Assembly: GCF_900116295.1 (NCBI RefSeq)
Contig: NZ_FPAF01000022.1
Location: 1-51,312 of the forward strand
DNA from: Bacillus sp. 103mf
GTDB taxonomy: Bacteria; Bacillota; Bacilli; Bacillales; Bacillaceae_G
Direction: 5' to 3'
DNA length: 51,312 bases
The position numbers and the translations under genes are program-made. Positions 40,588 to 51,312 of this stretch are shown here, piece by piece. Positions within the stretch are counted from its first letter, which is position 1. Each line of letters starts with the position of its first letter. The notes beneath the pieces were generated by a model. The model was not told where the DNA came from, ran no database searches, and was given only the letters and a program-made list of their open reading frames with translations.

Positions 40588-40595
40588 ACTTCCCA

Positions 40596-41363
40596 TTATT
40601 GAATGCCGAATAGTTTTTTTGCATTTTCTGTTGTTTTGACCGCTACTTCTTCATAAGATAGCCCTTTTAATTTTGCAATTTCCTCCGCAACAAGCTTTAC
40701 ATAGCTTGGTTCATTTCGTTTTCCACGAAACGGATGAGGAGTTAAATAAGGACAATCTGTTTCAATTAAAAGTTGTTCCATTGGAATTTCCATCGCAACT
40801 TCTTTTGGTTTCTTTGCATTTTTAAAGGTTACTGGCCCGCCTAATGAAATTAGAAAATTCATCTCCACACACTGTTTTGCAACTTCAACACTGCCACTAA
40901 AACAATGCATGATTCCTCCTACTTCAGCTGCATTTTCTTCTTTCAAAATATCTACGATGTCTTGCGTTGCATCCCGATTATGTATAATAATTGGTAAATT
41001 AACCTTTCTTGCTAGCTTAATTTGTTTACGAAATACTTCTTTTTGCACTTCTTTCGGAGATTTGTCCCAATGATAATCCAAGCCCATTTCACCAAGTGCA
41101 ACGACTTTCGGATGAGCCGCTAACTCTTCCAGCCATTTTAAATGTTCTTCTGTCATATCAATCGCATCAACGGGATGCCAACCAACAGCTGCATAAATAA
41201 AATCATATGTTTCTGCCAATTCAATTGCCTTTTTGATGGTCACTTCATCAAAACCAACTACAACTGTATAAGAAACACCAGCTTCTTTCATTCTTGCAAT
41301 TACTTCCTGTAAATCCTCTTCAAATTGCTCTGCGTTTAAATGTGAATGTGTATCAAACAGCAT
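40596..41363 (-). CDS. tatD: TatD-family DNA/RNA 3'-exonuclease
   Basis: Metal-dependent hydrolase of the TatD family (YabD). At 255 aa: DTHSHLN metal site, GEMGLDYHWD with the Glu, IIHNRDATQDI with His, MHCFSGS and LLIETDCPYLTPHP with the final Asp. TatD enzymes act as DNases in DNA repair or turnover. ATG at 41363. It lies between metG and yabE, the Bacillus order. Confidence 0.96.
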   Translation of the reverse strand: MLFDTHSHLNAEQFEEDLQEVIARMKEAGVSYTVVVGFDEVTIKKAIELAETYDFIYAAVGWHPVDAIDMTEEHLKWLEELAAHPKVVALGEMGLDYHWDKSPKEVQKEVFRKQIKLARKVNLPIIIHNRDATQDIVDILKEENAAEVGGIMHCFSGSVEVAKQCVEMNFLISLGGPVTFKNAKKPKEVAMEIPMEQLLIETDCPYLTPHPFRGKRNEPSYVKLVAEEIAKLKGLSYEEVAVKTTENAKKLFGIQ

Positions 41364-41493
41364 AATAAGAACTCCTTTTATTTGAAATAAATTCTATTAT
41401 AGGGGAAAATTACTTTCCTAACAGGACAATAACAACCATATTACAATTTTGATACAAAAAAGGGAAATTTAGAAAGATTTTCAACAAGAAAAA

Positions 41494-41526
41494 AGATGCT
41501 TCACAAATGTTACACGTGAAACATCT
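41494..41526 (-). terminator. metG terminator
   Basis: AGATGCTTCAC (41494-41504) and GTGAAACATCT (41516-41526) pair with one C-A mismatch, followed by TTTTTTC on the minus strand. Confidence 0.75.
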
Positions 41527-41541
41527 CTCATTTTGTCGTTA

Positions 41542-43557
<2,016 letters not shown>

Positions 43558-43781
43558 TTATAAACAGTATATCAAAAACTTACGTATAAAGACGAGTGTA
43601 TGTGCTATATCTTTATCATCTATTACTCATATCAATAAAAAATATACATTTCTATATTCCGACACTAGTAATACAATTCTAAGAATAAAATAAATCTCTC
43701 TATACATCTATTATTTTTTAGTATATATAATAAATAGATGCGAAAATCTACAAAACTTTTATAAATTTTATAATTAAAGAA

Positions 43782-43844
43782 TTGACGGAAATGTAAATGA
43801 TTGGTATCATAGGTTCATAGGGTATTTTGTCGAAAAATGGCGAA
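43782..43844 (+). promoter_or_regulatory. abrB promoter with two tandem Spo0A boxes
   Basis: TTGACG (43782-43787), a 17-bp spacer and TATCAT (43805-43810) form a sigma-A promoter. Downstream of the expected start lie TGTCGAA (43828-43834), an exact Spo0A box, and TGGCGAA (43838-43844), one mismatch, 10 bp apart in phase. Tandem boxes at this place are how Spo0A represses abrB in B. subtilis. The 43525-43781 stretch is AT-rich with no gene. Confidence 0.88.
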
Positions 43845-43883
43845 TTAAAATAGACTTGCAGAATATGAGGAGGAAAAACAAAT

Positions 43884-44168
43884 ATGAAATCTACTGGTAT
43901 CGTTCGTAAAGTTGATGAATTAGGCCGCGTTGTAATTCCAATTGAATTACGTCGTACACTAGGTATTGCAGAAAAGGATGCTCTTGAAATCTACGTTGAT
44001 GATGAAAAAATCATCTTAAAAAAATATAAACCAAACATGACTTGCCAAGTAACTGGTGAAGTTTCTGATAGTAACCTTTCATTAGCTGAAGGTAAAATCA
44101 TTTTAAGCCCAGAAGGCGCAGAGCAAATCTTAAATGAATTACAACAATTTATCGCAGCAGCAAAATAA
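43884..44168 (+). CDS. abrB: Transition-state regulator AbrB
   Basis: Represses sporulation, toxin and biofilm genes during growth; also represses itself and spoVG in B. subtilis. At 94 aa the N-terminal swapped-hairpin DNA-binding domain MKSTGIVRKVDELGRVVIPI is almost identical to SpoVT's and to B. subtilis AbrB; the C-terminal half is the tetramerisation domain. ATG at 43884 has AGGAGG 10 bases upstream. It is the only gene on the plus strand and converges on rsmI. Confidence 0.98.
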   Translation: MKSTGIVRKVDELGRVVIPIELRRTLGIAEKDALEIYVDDEKIILKKYKPNMTCQVTGEVSDSNLSLAEGKIILSPEGAEQILNELQQFIAAAK

Positions 44169-44191
44169 AGCTTCTCTAATAGAGAAGCTTT
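44167..44191. terminator. Bidirectional terminator between abrB and rsmI
   Basis: AAAGCTTCTCT (44167-44177), AAT, AGAGAAGCTTT (44181-44191). It overlaps the stop codons of both abrB (44166-44168) and rsmI (44190-44192). T runs follow on both strands, stronger on the plus strand. Confidence 0.85.
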
Positions 44192-45065
44192 ATTTTTTTT
44201 CAACATGATATGCTTGATATACGTCTCTTTTCGACATATTTCGATCCTTTGTAACAATTTTAATTGCTTCTTTAGAAGAAAGGCCTTTCTCCTTTATGTA
44301 GTATTCGACATGTTCTTCAACTGTTAATGATTCCCACCATGCCTCTTCACTAATTGCTTCTTCTGTAGAACCTTCTACTAAAACACAAAATTCTCCGCGC
44401 ACTTCATTTTCCTTTGCCCAATGAATGACTTCTTCTAAAGAACCATGAATAAATTCTTCAAATTTCTTCGTAAGCTCACGACATAATACAACGTTTCTAT
44501 TCCCTAATACATCTTTCATAGAGACTAATGTTTCTCCTAATCGATGCGGTGCCTCATAAAACATCATTGTATCTGGAATATAACGTAGCTTCTCTAATTC
44601 TGCTTTACGTTCTTTTTTATGACGCTGTAAAAACCCATAGAAATAAAAGTGTTTTGTTTCTAATCCTGATGCAATTAACGCTGTAAGTGCAGCATTTGCC
44701 CCAGGAAGAGGTACAACTGAGTATCGCTCTGCTACTGCTTGCACAACAATGTCATAGCCAGGATCTGAGATACATGGCATACCTGCATCACTGACAAGCG
44801 CTACCGTTTTCCCTTGTTCTAACATATCTAAAATTTTTTGCCCGCTCACTTCTTTATTATGTTCATGGTAACTCATTACTGGTGTTTCAATTTCAAAGTA
44901 ATTGCACAGCTTTTTCGTTTGTCTTGTATCTTCCGCTGCAATAAAGTCTGCTTCTTTTAACATACGAATTGCACGAAATGTCATATCTTCCAAATTGCCA
45001 ATTGGAGTTGGAACTAAATATAATGTTCCTCTTTCATTCATCTGAAAACTTTTTTGCTGCCACAT
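44190..45065 (-). CDS. rsmI: 16S rRNA C1402 ribose 2'-O-methyltransferase
   Basis: SAM-dependent enzyme of the tetrapyrrole methylase fold, methylating the decoding-site C1402. At 291 aa: GTLYLVPTPIGNLEDMTFRA, ALVSDAGMPCISDPGYD, VPLPGANAALTALIASG and MFYEAPHRL. Start ATG at 45065 with AAGGAGA 6 bases upstream; GTG/ATG at 45092 would add nine residues. It overlaps the end of yazA by 32 nt. Confidence 0.97.
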   Translation of the reverse strand: MWQQKSFQMNERGTLYLVPTPIGNLEDMTFRAIRMLKEADFIAAEDTRQTKKLCNYFEIETPVMSYHEHNKEVSGQKILDMLEQGKTVALVSDAGMPCISDPGYDIVVQAVAERYSVVPLPGANAALTALIASGLETKHFYFYGFLQRHKKERKAELEKLRYIPDTMMFYEAPHRLGETLVSMKDVLGNRNVVLCRELTKKFEEFIHGSLEEVIHWAKENEVRGEFCVLVEGSTEEAISEEAWWESLTVEEHVEYYIKEKGLSSKEAIKIVTKDRNMSKRDVYQAYHVEKK

Positions 45066-45336
45066 AGTAATCTCCTTTTTGTATATACTCATCTTTTTGT
45101 TTCCGTTTTAGTTGCTTGAAACGATATTCTGCCTGCATCGCAGTTCTTTTTTCTTCATAAGTTTCAAAATATTTTAATATAACAGGACGTCTTGCTCTTG
45201 TATAACGTGCTCCTTTTCCACTATTATGGGCCTTAATTCGCTTCTCTAAATGGTTTGTATATCCTGCATAGTAGCTTCCATCAGCACATTCAACAACATA
45301 AAAATAATGTTTATTCTGCTCCATATAAAATTTCAT
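45034..45336 (-). CDS. yazA: GIY-YIG nuclease-domain protein YazA
   Basis: A 100-aa UvrC-type GIY-YIG protein: [20 protein letters not shown], then [13 protein letters not shown] with the conserved Arg and [11 protein letters not shown] with the Glu. Its cellular function is not known to me. ATG at 45336 has AAGGAA inside the trmN6 end. Homologues often start four codons later (45324), where I see no ribosome site. It overlaps trmN6 upstream and rsmI downstream, so the three are translationally linked. Confidence 0.93.
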   Translation of the reverse strand: MKFYMEQNKHYFYVVECADGSYYAGYTNHLEKRIKAHNSGKGARYTRARRPVILKYFETYEEKRTAMQAEYRFKQLKRKQKDEYIQKGDYYVAAKKFSDE

Positions 45337-46051
45337 TCATTTCCTTCGTATATTTATTATTATCTTCATATACAAAAAGAGGTGGTAAAATTTTTAAATC
45401 TGCATTCCCATCTTTAATACCCTCAATTAATAATGTATTAGCTTCTTTACCTGCTTTTGGATACACAAATTGGAGGCGCTTTGGCTCAATCTTATATTTT
45501 CTCATAAGCGTTACAATATCAAGCAAACGACCAGGTCGATGTACAAAAGCAACTTTTCCTCCTTGCTTAACAAGTTGGCTGCTAACACGTACAACATCTT
45601 CTAGTGTACACATAATTTCATGACGAGCGATTGCTAAATGTTCATTTAAATTTTGCTCAGATGGTTTTGGCGTTTGAAAGTATGGTGGATTGCATGTAAC
45701 AACATCAAATTGATGTCGTCCCAATTGCTCCGGCATATGCTTTAAATCGCCATGAATAAGCTGTATTCTCTCCTCTAAATCATTATATTGAACACTTCTA
45801 ACACCCATATTGTAAATACGCTCTTGTATTTCAACTCCCGTAATCTTCCCCTTCGTACGGGAACTTAATAAAAGAGGAATCACTGCATTACCAGTACACA
45901 AATCTAATATATTTCCTTTCTGAATGGGCACCCACGCAAAGTTTGCCAATAATACTGCATCTAATGAAAAATTAAATACTGACGGACTTTGAATAATTTT
46001 CATATCTTTTGATAGTAAATAATCTAAACGTTCATCTCCATACAACTGCAT
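45311..46051 (-). CDS. trmN6: tRNA1(Val) A37 N6-methyltransferase-like protein (YabB)
   Basis: SAM-dependent methyltransferase of 246 aa. SAM motif [26 protein letters not shown], and the N6-adenine motif CNPPYF. Related to E. coli TrmN6, which methylates A37 of tRNA-Val; the substrate in Bacillus is inferred. ATG at 46051. First gene of trmN6-yazA-rsmI. Confidence 0.92.
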   Translation of the reverse strand: MQLYGDERLDYLLSKDMKIIQSPSVFNFSLDAVLLANFAWVPIQKGNILDLCTGNAVIPLLLSSRTKGKITGVEIQERIYNMGVRSVQYNDLEERIQLIHGDLKHMPEQLGRHQFDVVTCNPPYFQTPKPSEQNLNEHLAIARHEIMCTLEDVVRVSSQLVKQGGKVAFVHRPGRLLDIVTLMRKYKIEPKRLQFVYPKAGKEANTLLIEGIKDGNADLKILPPLFVYEDNNKYTKEMNEILYGAE

Positions 46052-46165
46052 GTCTTTCTTCCTTCCTTATCTCATTCAAGCTTTATTTTAGCAAACGTTA
46101 AGACAATCTGGGCTACGCTCATAACAGTCTAACGTCCATTACTTCTATTTTGATTATATGTACAA

Positions 46166-46199
46166 AAAATTACCTTTCCAATTTATTGGAAAGGTAATT

Positions 46200-46201
<2 letters not shown>
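46166..46201 (-). terminator. tmk-holB-ricT-yabA terminator
   Basis: Perfect 16-base arms AAAATTACCTTTCCAA (46166-46181) and TTGGAAAGGTAATTTT (46186-46201), loop of four. It touches the yabA stop codon (46200-46202) and T-rich DNA follows on both sides. Confidence 0.9.
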
Positions 46202-47392
<1,191 letters not shown>

Positions 47393-47396
47393 ACGG

Positions 47397-48380
47397 TCAT
47401 CCCTCCTGCAACCGCAACACTAACTGCTCGAACACAAGCTGCGCATTTACATTAGCGTTGATTCTATTTTTTGCTTCTAATATACTGAAAAGAGCCGATA
47501 CAATGCGCTTTTGAGAATAGGAAAAAGATTGAAATAACTCCTTTTGGTCTTGAAAAACGAGACGCTCTTCTTCTTCCAATTGAACATATAATAAATCCTT
47601 ATAAATAAGGAGCAACATATCTAATCCTAGCTGTAGTTGTTCTTTCTCTCCAAAATGCTTCACCCACTTCTCCTGTACAAAAAAAAGAGACGTGGTATCT
47701 TTCTCTAGGGCTTCACATAATTTTATCACTAAAGTTCGTGCTTGTGCAAACCATTCATCATTGCAAAACGATAGTGCCTCATCAAAACTATTTGTAAGTT
47801 CCGCTGCAAGATTCCCTAAAGAAATACTTATTTTTTCACTTTCTAAACGGTTAACCAAAGCACTTTTCGGAAGCGGTCTAAATGTGACAATTTGACAGCG
47901 GGATAAAATAGTACTTAAAATTTGATGACTTTGCTCAGTTAACAAAATTGCCGCTGTGTCACTACTTGGTTCTTCTAAAAATTTAAGCAGCGTATTTGCA
48001 GCATTTGTTGTCATCTTATCGGCATGCTCAATAATATATATTTTTTTAGTTGCTTCTAGACCTGTTTTTGAAAACTCTTCTTGTAATTCATGAATTTGCT
48101 GTTTCTTAATGGATAGACCATCTGGTGCAACAATATATACGTTTGGATGATTGCCCGAATCAATGCGTCGGCAATTCGTACATGTATGGCAAGGTTCTAC
48201 TCCATTTCGTTGTAAACAAAGAAAGCTTTTCGCCATTTGCATAGCTGTTTCTAGTTTACCTGTTCCTTTTGGCCCCTCTAACAAATAAGCGTGGGATATA
48301 CGCTCTTTTGCAATACTATTTATTAACATTTTTACAACAATGGGTTGTATTAGAGACAGTTGTTCCCACGTCTTCGTCAT
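47397..48380 (-). CDS. holB: DNA polymerase III delta' subunit
   Basis: Clamp-loader subunit. At 327 aa: Walker A-like LLEGPKGTGKLETAM, zinc finger CLQRNGVEPCHTCTNCRR (four Cys), KIYIIEHADKM, and the SRC motif LSRCQIVTF. ATG at 48380. It follows tmk by 32 bp; B. subtilis has darA (yaaQ) and yaaR between these two genes, which are absent from this interval. Confidence 0.96.
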   Translation of the reverse strand: MTKTWEQLSLIQPIVVKMLINSIAKERISHAYLLEGPKGTGKLETAMQMAKSFLCLQRNGVEPCHTCTNCRRIDSGNHPNVYIVAPDGLSIKKQQIHELQEEFSKTGLEATKKIYIIEHADKMTTNAANTLLKFLEEPSSDTAAILLTEQSHQILSTILSRCQIVTFRPLPKSALVNRLESEKISISLGNLAAELTNSFDEALSFCNDEWFAQARTLVIKLCEALEKDTTSLFFVQEKWVKHFGEKEQLQLGLDMLLLIYKDLLYVQLEEEERLVFQDQKELFQSFSYSQKRIVSALFSILEAKNRINANVNAQLVFEQLVLRLQEG

Positions 48381-48412
48381 ATTCCATACCTCACTTTTTA
48401 TACTTTCTTCTA

Positions 48413-49039
48413 TTATAACAATTTTTGTTCAATAAGCTGAGTAACTTCTTCTACAACAGCTTCCATTGGTTGATCTGCATTTACAACGACGATGCGATCT
48501 GCAAATCGATCTACTAATTGTAAATATCCTTCACGAACACGTTCATGAAATTCCATGCTTTCTAAATCTAAACGATTCACTTCTCTATTACCATCTTTTT
48601 TAATGCGCGCTAAGCCAACCCCTGGTTCGATATCCAAATAGATTGTAATATCTGGCATACAATCTTCTGTCGCAAAACGATTAATTTCAAATACCTTATC
48701 AACGCCAAGACCCCTTGCATATCCTTGATAAGCAAGAGAACTATCTATAAAACGATCACATATTACAATATAATTGTCTTCTAAAGCTGGCATGACCTTC
48801 TCTACTAAATGTTGTCTGCGTGCCGCAGCATATAATAATGCTTCTGTACGTGCTTCCATCATTGTATGCTCTTTTTTATGTAAAATGGTACGAATTTCCT
48901 CTGAAATCACAATCCCGCCCGGTTCGCGTGTTGCCACTACTTTTTGTTTCTTCTTCTCGAAGTACGGCAATAATTTTGTAATTAATGTAGATTTTCCTGA
49001 TCCTTCTGGCCCTTCAATCGTTACAAACAATCCCTTCAT
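48413..49039 (-). CDS. tmk: Thymidylate kinase
   Basis: Phosphorylates dTMP to dTDP. At 208 aa: P-loop [38 protein letters not shown], and the lid arginines in [13 protein letters not shown] at 49039 follows yaaO by 18 bp with AAGGTT and no strong ribosome site visible. It belongs to the tmk-holB-ricT-yabA replication-linked operon. Confidence 0.97.
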   Translation of the reverse strand: MKGLFVTIEGPEGSGKSTLITKLLPYFEKKKQKVVATREPGGIVISEEIRTILHKKEHTMMEARTEALLYAAARRQHLVEKVMPALEDNYIVICDRFIDSSLAYQGYARGLGVDKVFEINRFATEDCMPDITIYLDIEPGVGLARIKKDGNREVNRLDLESMEFHERVREGYLQLVDRFADRIVVVNADQPMEAVVEEVTQLIEQKLL

Positions 49040-49057
49040 CCATAAAACCTTCTTTCT

Positions 49058-50467
49058 CTATATATCGTATACAGTAATATTTTTTATATTTCCTTGAAAA
49101 CGTGCACCAGTCTCTTCTAAACCAGAAATTTGATTTATGTGCTCTAATGTAATTTCCTCTCCATACATGACTAGAGGAATCCCTGGTGGATAAGGTATAA
49201 TCATATCGGCCGCAATCATGCCTAACGCCTCGCGTAATGGCACAACTTTTTTCTTATATTTTTCCAACTGTTTATATGTAAATGACAAAGAAGATAAATT
49301 ATCCTTATAAGGATAATTTATATGGGGCTTACTATCTTCTACATCGTATGAGCATAGTACATCTTGTATCTTATCAATCACTTGTATATAATCTTCATTT
49401 ACTTGGAGCGGTAAAATAAGTAAAACATTATATGGATCTGCCATTTCAACATAGATACCTATCTCTTCAAATAGACGTTGTAATTCATATCCAGAGAGCT
49501 TACAGCGTGTTTGCACTGTTACTTTTAATGCATCTTGTATTGGATAGTCTAAAACAGCAAGTTGTGGAATACGATTTAATGTCTCGCGAAACCGCTGAGT
49601 AAATGCAGCAATCTCCTTTCCTCCCTCTTCTCTTATCTTCGCTAATACAAAACGAGCTATATCTAGTGAAGCCATTATTGGATAAGAAGGACTACTAGAT
49701 TGCAACATATTTAAATAAAAAGAAACTTTTTCTTCATCAACAAGCGAACTATTTACGTGTAAGTATGAACCCATTGTCATTGCTGGTAATGTTTTATGTG
49801 CCGAATGAACAACAATATCAGCCCCATACGCAAGCGCTGATGTTGGAAAAGGCTCCCCGATACAAAAATGCGCTCCATGTGCCTCATCTACTAAAACAGG
49901 AATACCATTTTTATGCGCTAATGCAATACTCTTTTCTAAATCTACACCCACACCATAATAGTTTGGATGCGTTAAAATAAGAGCTTTCGTTTGTGGATAT
50001 TGCAAAATTGCATCTTCAATCGTTTCATACGGGACACCAACTGGTACACCAGATTTTTCATCAATCCATGGCTTTAGAAAGACAGGACGCGCCCCAGTCA
50101 ATTTAAGTCCATTTATAATCGATTTATGAGCGTTTCTTTGTACAAGAACTGTATCATGTTCATTACAGCACGCTAACAACATAGCTAAATTCCCAACAGT
50201 TGAACCATTAATTAAAAAATGACTTTTTTGTACTGCATATAGCTCGGCTAATAAACACTGTGCTTCTTCTATACATTCAAATGGACCATGAAGATCATCA
50301 AGTCCTGTAAGTTCTGTTACATCAATAGAAAGTATATCATGAAAATACTTTTGTACTTCGTGTGGAAAATTTGTTCCATTTTTATGCCCCGGAACATGAA
50401 AGGATATAGGTTTCTTACTTGCAAAGGTCTTTAATGCTTCATATAAAGGCATTTTTCTTTGATCCAT
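49058..50467 (-). CDS. yaaO: PLP-dependent Orn/Lys/Arg decarboxylase-family protein (YaaO)
   Basis: Fold type I PLP enzyme of 469 aa. ISFHVPGHKNGT at the start, VDEAHGAHFCIG with the PLP Asp, and the PLP lysine in VVHSAHKTLPAMTMGS. The C-terminal decarboxylase domain is about 350-469. B. subtilis YaaO is similar; the substrate (lysine, arginine or ornithine) is not shown here. Start ATG at 50467 has GGAAGA 6 bases upstream; GTG 50473 adds two residues. Confidence 0.93.
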   Translation of the reverse strand: MDQRKMPLYEALKTFASKKPISFHVPGHKNGTNFPHEVQKYFHDILSIDVTELTGLDDLHGPFECIEEAQCLLAELYAVQKSHFLINGSTVGNLAMLLACCNEHDTVLVQRNAHKSIINGLKLTGARPVFLKPWIDEKSGVPVGVPYETIEDAILQYPQTKALILTHPNYYGVGVDLEKSIALAHKNGIPVLVDEAHGAHFCIGEPFPTSALAYGADIVVHSAHKTLPAMTMGSYLHVNSSLVDEEKVSFYLNMLQSSSPSYPIMASLDIARFVLAKIREEGGKEIAAFTQRFRETLNRIPQLAVLDYPIQDALKVTVQTRCKLSGYELQRLFEEIGIYVEMADPYNVLLILPLQVNEDYIQVIDKIQDVLCSYDVEDSKPHINYPYKDNLSSLSFTYKQLEKYKKKVVPLREALGMIAADMIIPYPPGIPLVMYGEEITLEHINQISGLEETGARFQGNIKNITVYDI

Positions 50468-50527
50468 ATTCACTCTTCCTTACTATTCATTCTCTCTATA
50501 TTATACAGAGATTTTCACAAAAAAAAT

Positions 50528-50547
50528 AATAGGCAACTGCGCCTATT
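50528..50547 (-). terminator. csfB terminator
   Basis: AATAGGC (50528-50534) pairs with GCCTATT (50541-50547), followed by six T on the minus strand. It lies downstream of csfB, with a repeat between them. Confidence 0.7.
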
Positions 50548-50552
50548 TTTCA

Positions 50553-50639
50553 ATATAACTCCATTTTTATTTTTCAACATATAAGTTGCTGCTATGCAGA
50601 AAAAAATGACCTGCACTCATTTTTTCAATTTGTATTTTT
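50553..50639 (-). repeat. Second dispersed intergenic repeat, copy 2
   Basis: On the minus strand, right after the csfB stop: ACAAATTGAAAAAATGA, TTTCTGCATAGCAGC, ACTTATATG, AAAAATAAAAAT, in the same order as at 32465-32630. It begins at the stop codon of csfB. Confidence 0.65.
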
Positions 50640-50825
50640 CTAAGATAATACTTGTATTTTTCGCAGTTGCTGTAAATAAAACATATACTTTGGATCATTT
50701 GTATTTGTGTCTATCATTTCTCGTTCACATGATTCACATATGAAACTCGTATACAAATGAATTCCACTATCCTTTTTATGTTCACATACAATACAAACTT
50801 CTTCTTTTGCTGCGATATACCCCAT
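50640..50825 (-). CDS. csfB: Anti-sigma-G factor Gin (CsfB)
   Basis: A 61-aa zinc protein that inhibits sigma-G (and sigma-E) during sporulation. Two Cys pairs, CIVC (about 11-14) and CESC (about 30-33), bind zinc; GIHLYTSFICESCEREMI is the family core. ATG at 50825 with a weak AGGCG site. In B. subtilis csfB is made under sigma-F; I could not fix the promoter. xpaC and yaaN, which follow csfB in B. subtilis, are absent between csfB and yaaO. Confidence 0.94.
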   Translation of the reverse strand: MGYIAAKEEVCIVCEHKKDSGIHLYTSFICESCEREMIDTNTNDPKYMFYLQQLRKIQVLS

Positions 50826-51050
50826 ATATTCGCCTATTTATCGTATTCTATCTAACCATTACTATATAAAATTAGACCAACGATAAATAAACTATTCCTC
50901 CCCTCTATACGAAATGGCAATATACATCTATAAGCGTTAACAATTTTAAAAAATATATACATCCTTTATACTTTTAGTGTATGAATCATTTCTAGGCGAA
51001 GTGTCTGTCTGATGCTTAGTTGAGCTTGCAATCCCAAAATAACGCACTTA
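50826..51050. other. Intergenic region upstream of csfB
   Basis: AT-rich, no gene. It must contain the csfB promoter, but no sigma-F element pair could be picked with confidence. Confidence 0.4.
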
Positions 51051-51312
51051 ATAAAGTGAAACTTCCATCAGTGAAGAGTTTTTTCATCTCCCACTGATGG
51101 AAAGCCCGCCCAATCGGGCGCATGCCTGCAGTTATCCCCCACCTATCTTCTTTAGAAAAGCAGAAGCAGCTCGCTCAGAAACGCAGGACGCCCACGCCCC
51201 TGACAAAGAGGAGCTCTTTACCTCGTAGGAAGAAGCGAAGCCACCGAACATTCTAGCCACTGGAACTGGACAATACTCTCTCTGAATCTTGAGGTGGGGG
51301 TCTTACTGCCCG
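51051..51312 (+). repeat. bcr1 element, copy 5 (composite), cut by the window end
   Basis: Starts ATAAAGTGAAACTTCCATCA at 51051 and follows copy 3: hairpin A, CAGTTATCCCCCACCTATCT, a 123-nt module at 51151-51273, CTCTCTGAATCTTGAGG, GGGGTCTTACTGCCCG. The segment after hairpin A (AAAGCCCGCCCAATCGGGCG) has changed into a new small GCCCG/CGGGC hairpin. The final ATAAA lies beyond the window. Confidence 0.85.
51151..51273 (+). repeat. GC-rich module inside bcr1, second copy
   Basis: Lies at the same point as the module at 18411-18534 and shares TTTAGAAAAGC, GAAGC, CAGGACG-like and ACTGGACAA blocks. It is diverged and less GC-rich. The central GAGG...CCTC pairing is kept, but outer pairings seen in copy 3 are partly lost. 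Confidence 0.65.

Noticed and set aside
50826-50960. sigma-F promoter for csfB
   Set aside because: Several GYWTA-like strings exist but none is paired with a convincing -10 at 15 bp.

Overview
The window is chromosomal DNA of a Bacillus cereus-group bacterium (Bacillus cereus sensu lato). It carries the conserved replication-origin-proximal gene order of Bacillus, read here in reverse: csfB - yaaO - tmk - holB - ricT - yabA - trmN6 - yazA - rsmI / abrB / metG - tatD - yabE - rnmV - ksgA - yabG - veg - sspF - ispE - purR - ridA - spoVG - glmU - prs - pth - fin - mfd - spoVT - yabM - mazG - rqcP - yabP - yabQ - divIC - yabR - tRNA-Met - tRNA-Glu - spoIIE - tilS - hpt - ftsH - coaX - hslO - cysK - pab/fol operon - dusB - lysS - rrn. 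All protein genes except abrB are on the minus strand. Assignment to the B. cereus group rests on protein similarity and on five recognisable copies of bcr1, a repeat specific to that group. The 16S start differs at several sites from the usual B. cereus sequence, so a divergent member is likely; I cannot name the species.

Region by region (minus-strand transcription runs from high to low coordinates). 51312-46200: anti-sigma-G gene csfB, a PLP decarboxylase, then tmk-holB-ricT-yabA (dTMP kinase, clamp-loader subunit, RNA-processing Y-complex subunit, initiation control). 46051-44190: RNA-modification genes trmN6-yazA-rsmI, convergent with abrB. 43524-37705: metG, tatD, a yabE interrupted by an in-frame stop, and rnmV-ksgA. 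37556-32716: sporulation and housekeeping genes (yabG, veg, sspF, ispE, purR, ridA, spoVG). 32280-24554: glmU-prs, pth, fin, mfd, spoVT. 24324-19033: yabM-mazG-rqcP, then yabP-yabQ-divIC and yabR. 18865-15609: two tRNAs and spoIIE. 15107-11131: tilS-hpt-ftsH. 10772-484: coaX-hslO, cysK, the p-aminobenzoate/folate operon, dusB and lysS. 202-1: the 5' end of a 16S rRNA gene behind tandem promoters.

The window is core genome, so the genes are ordinary. The less ordinary material is between them. (1) bcr1 elements flanked by TTTAT/ATAAA have compensatory arm changes. Two copies hold a GC-rich module of about 124 bp at the apex of their long stem. Three are followed by a second partial bcr1 that shares the junction TTTAT. 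(2) A 221-bp non-coding element between ridA and purR has perfect 12-bp terminal inverted repeats starting GTAA and an 8-bp direct repeat, the pattern of an IS66-type MITE. (3) A second dispersed intergenic repeat has two clear copies and a trace inside the MITE. (4) A bcr1 deletion derivative now encodes the C-terminus of KsgA. (5) yabE carries an in-frame TAA.

Developmental promoters can be read directly: abrB with two tandem Spo0A boxes just downstream of its start, spoIIE with the atypical 21-bp -35/-10 spacing, a sigma-H promoter for spoVG, a sigma-K promoter for yabG, and sigma-G-type elements for spoVT and sspF. Together the genes link replication control, cell division, tRNA and rRNA maturation, folate/PABA and nucleotide supply, and the sporulation programme.
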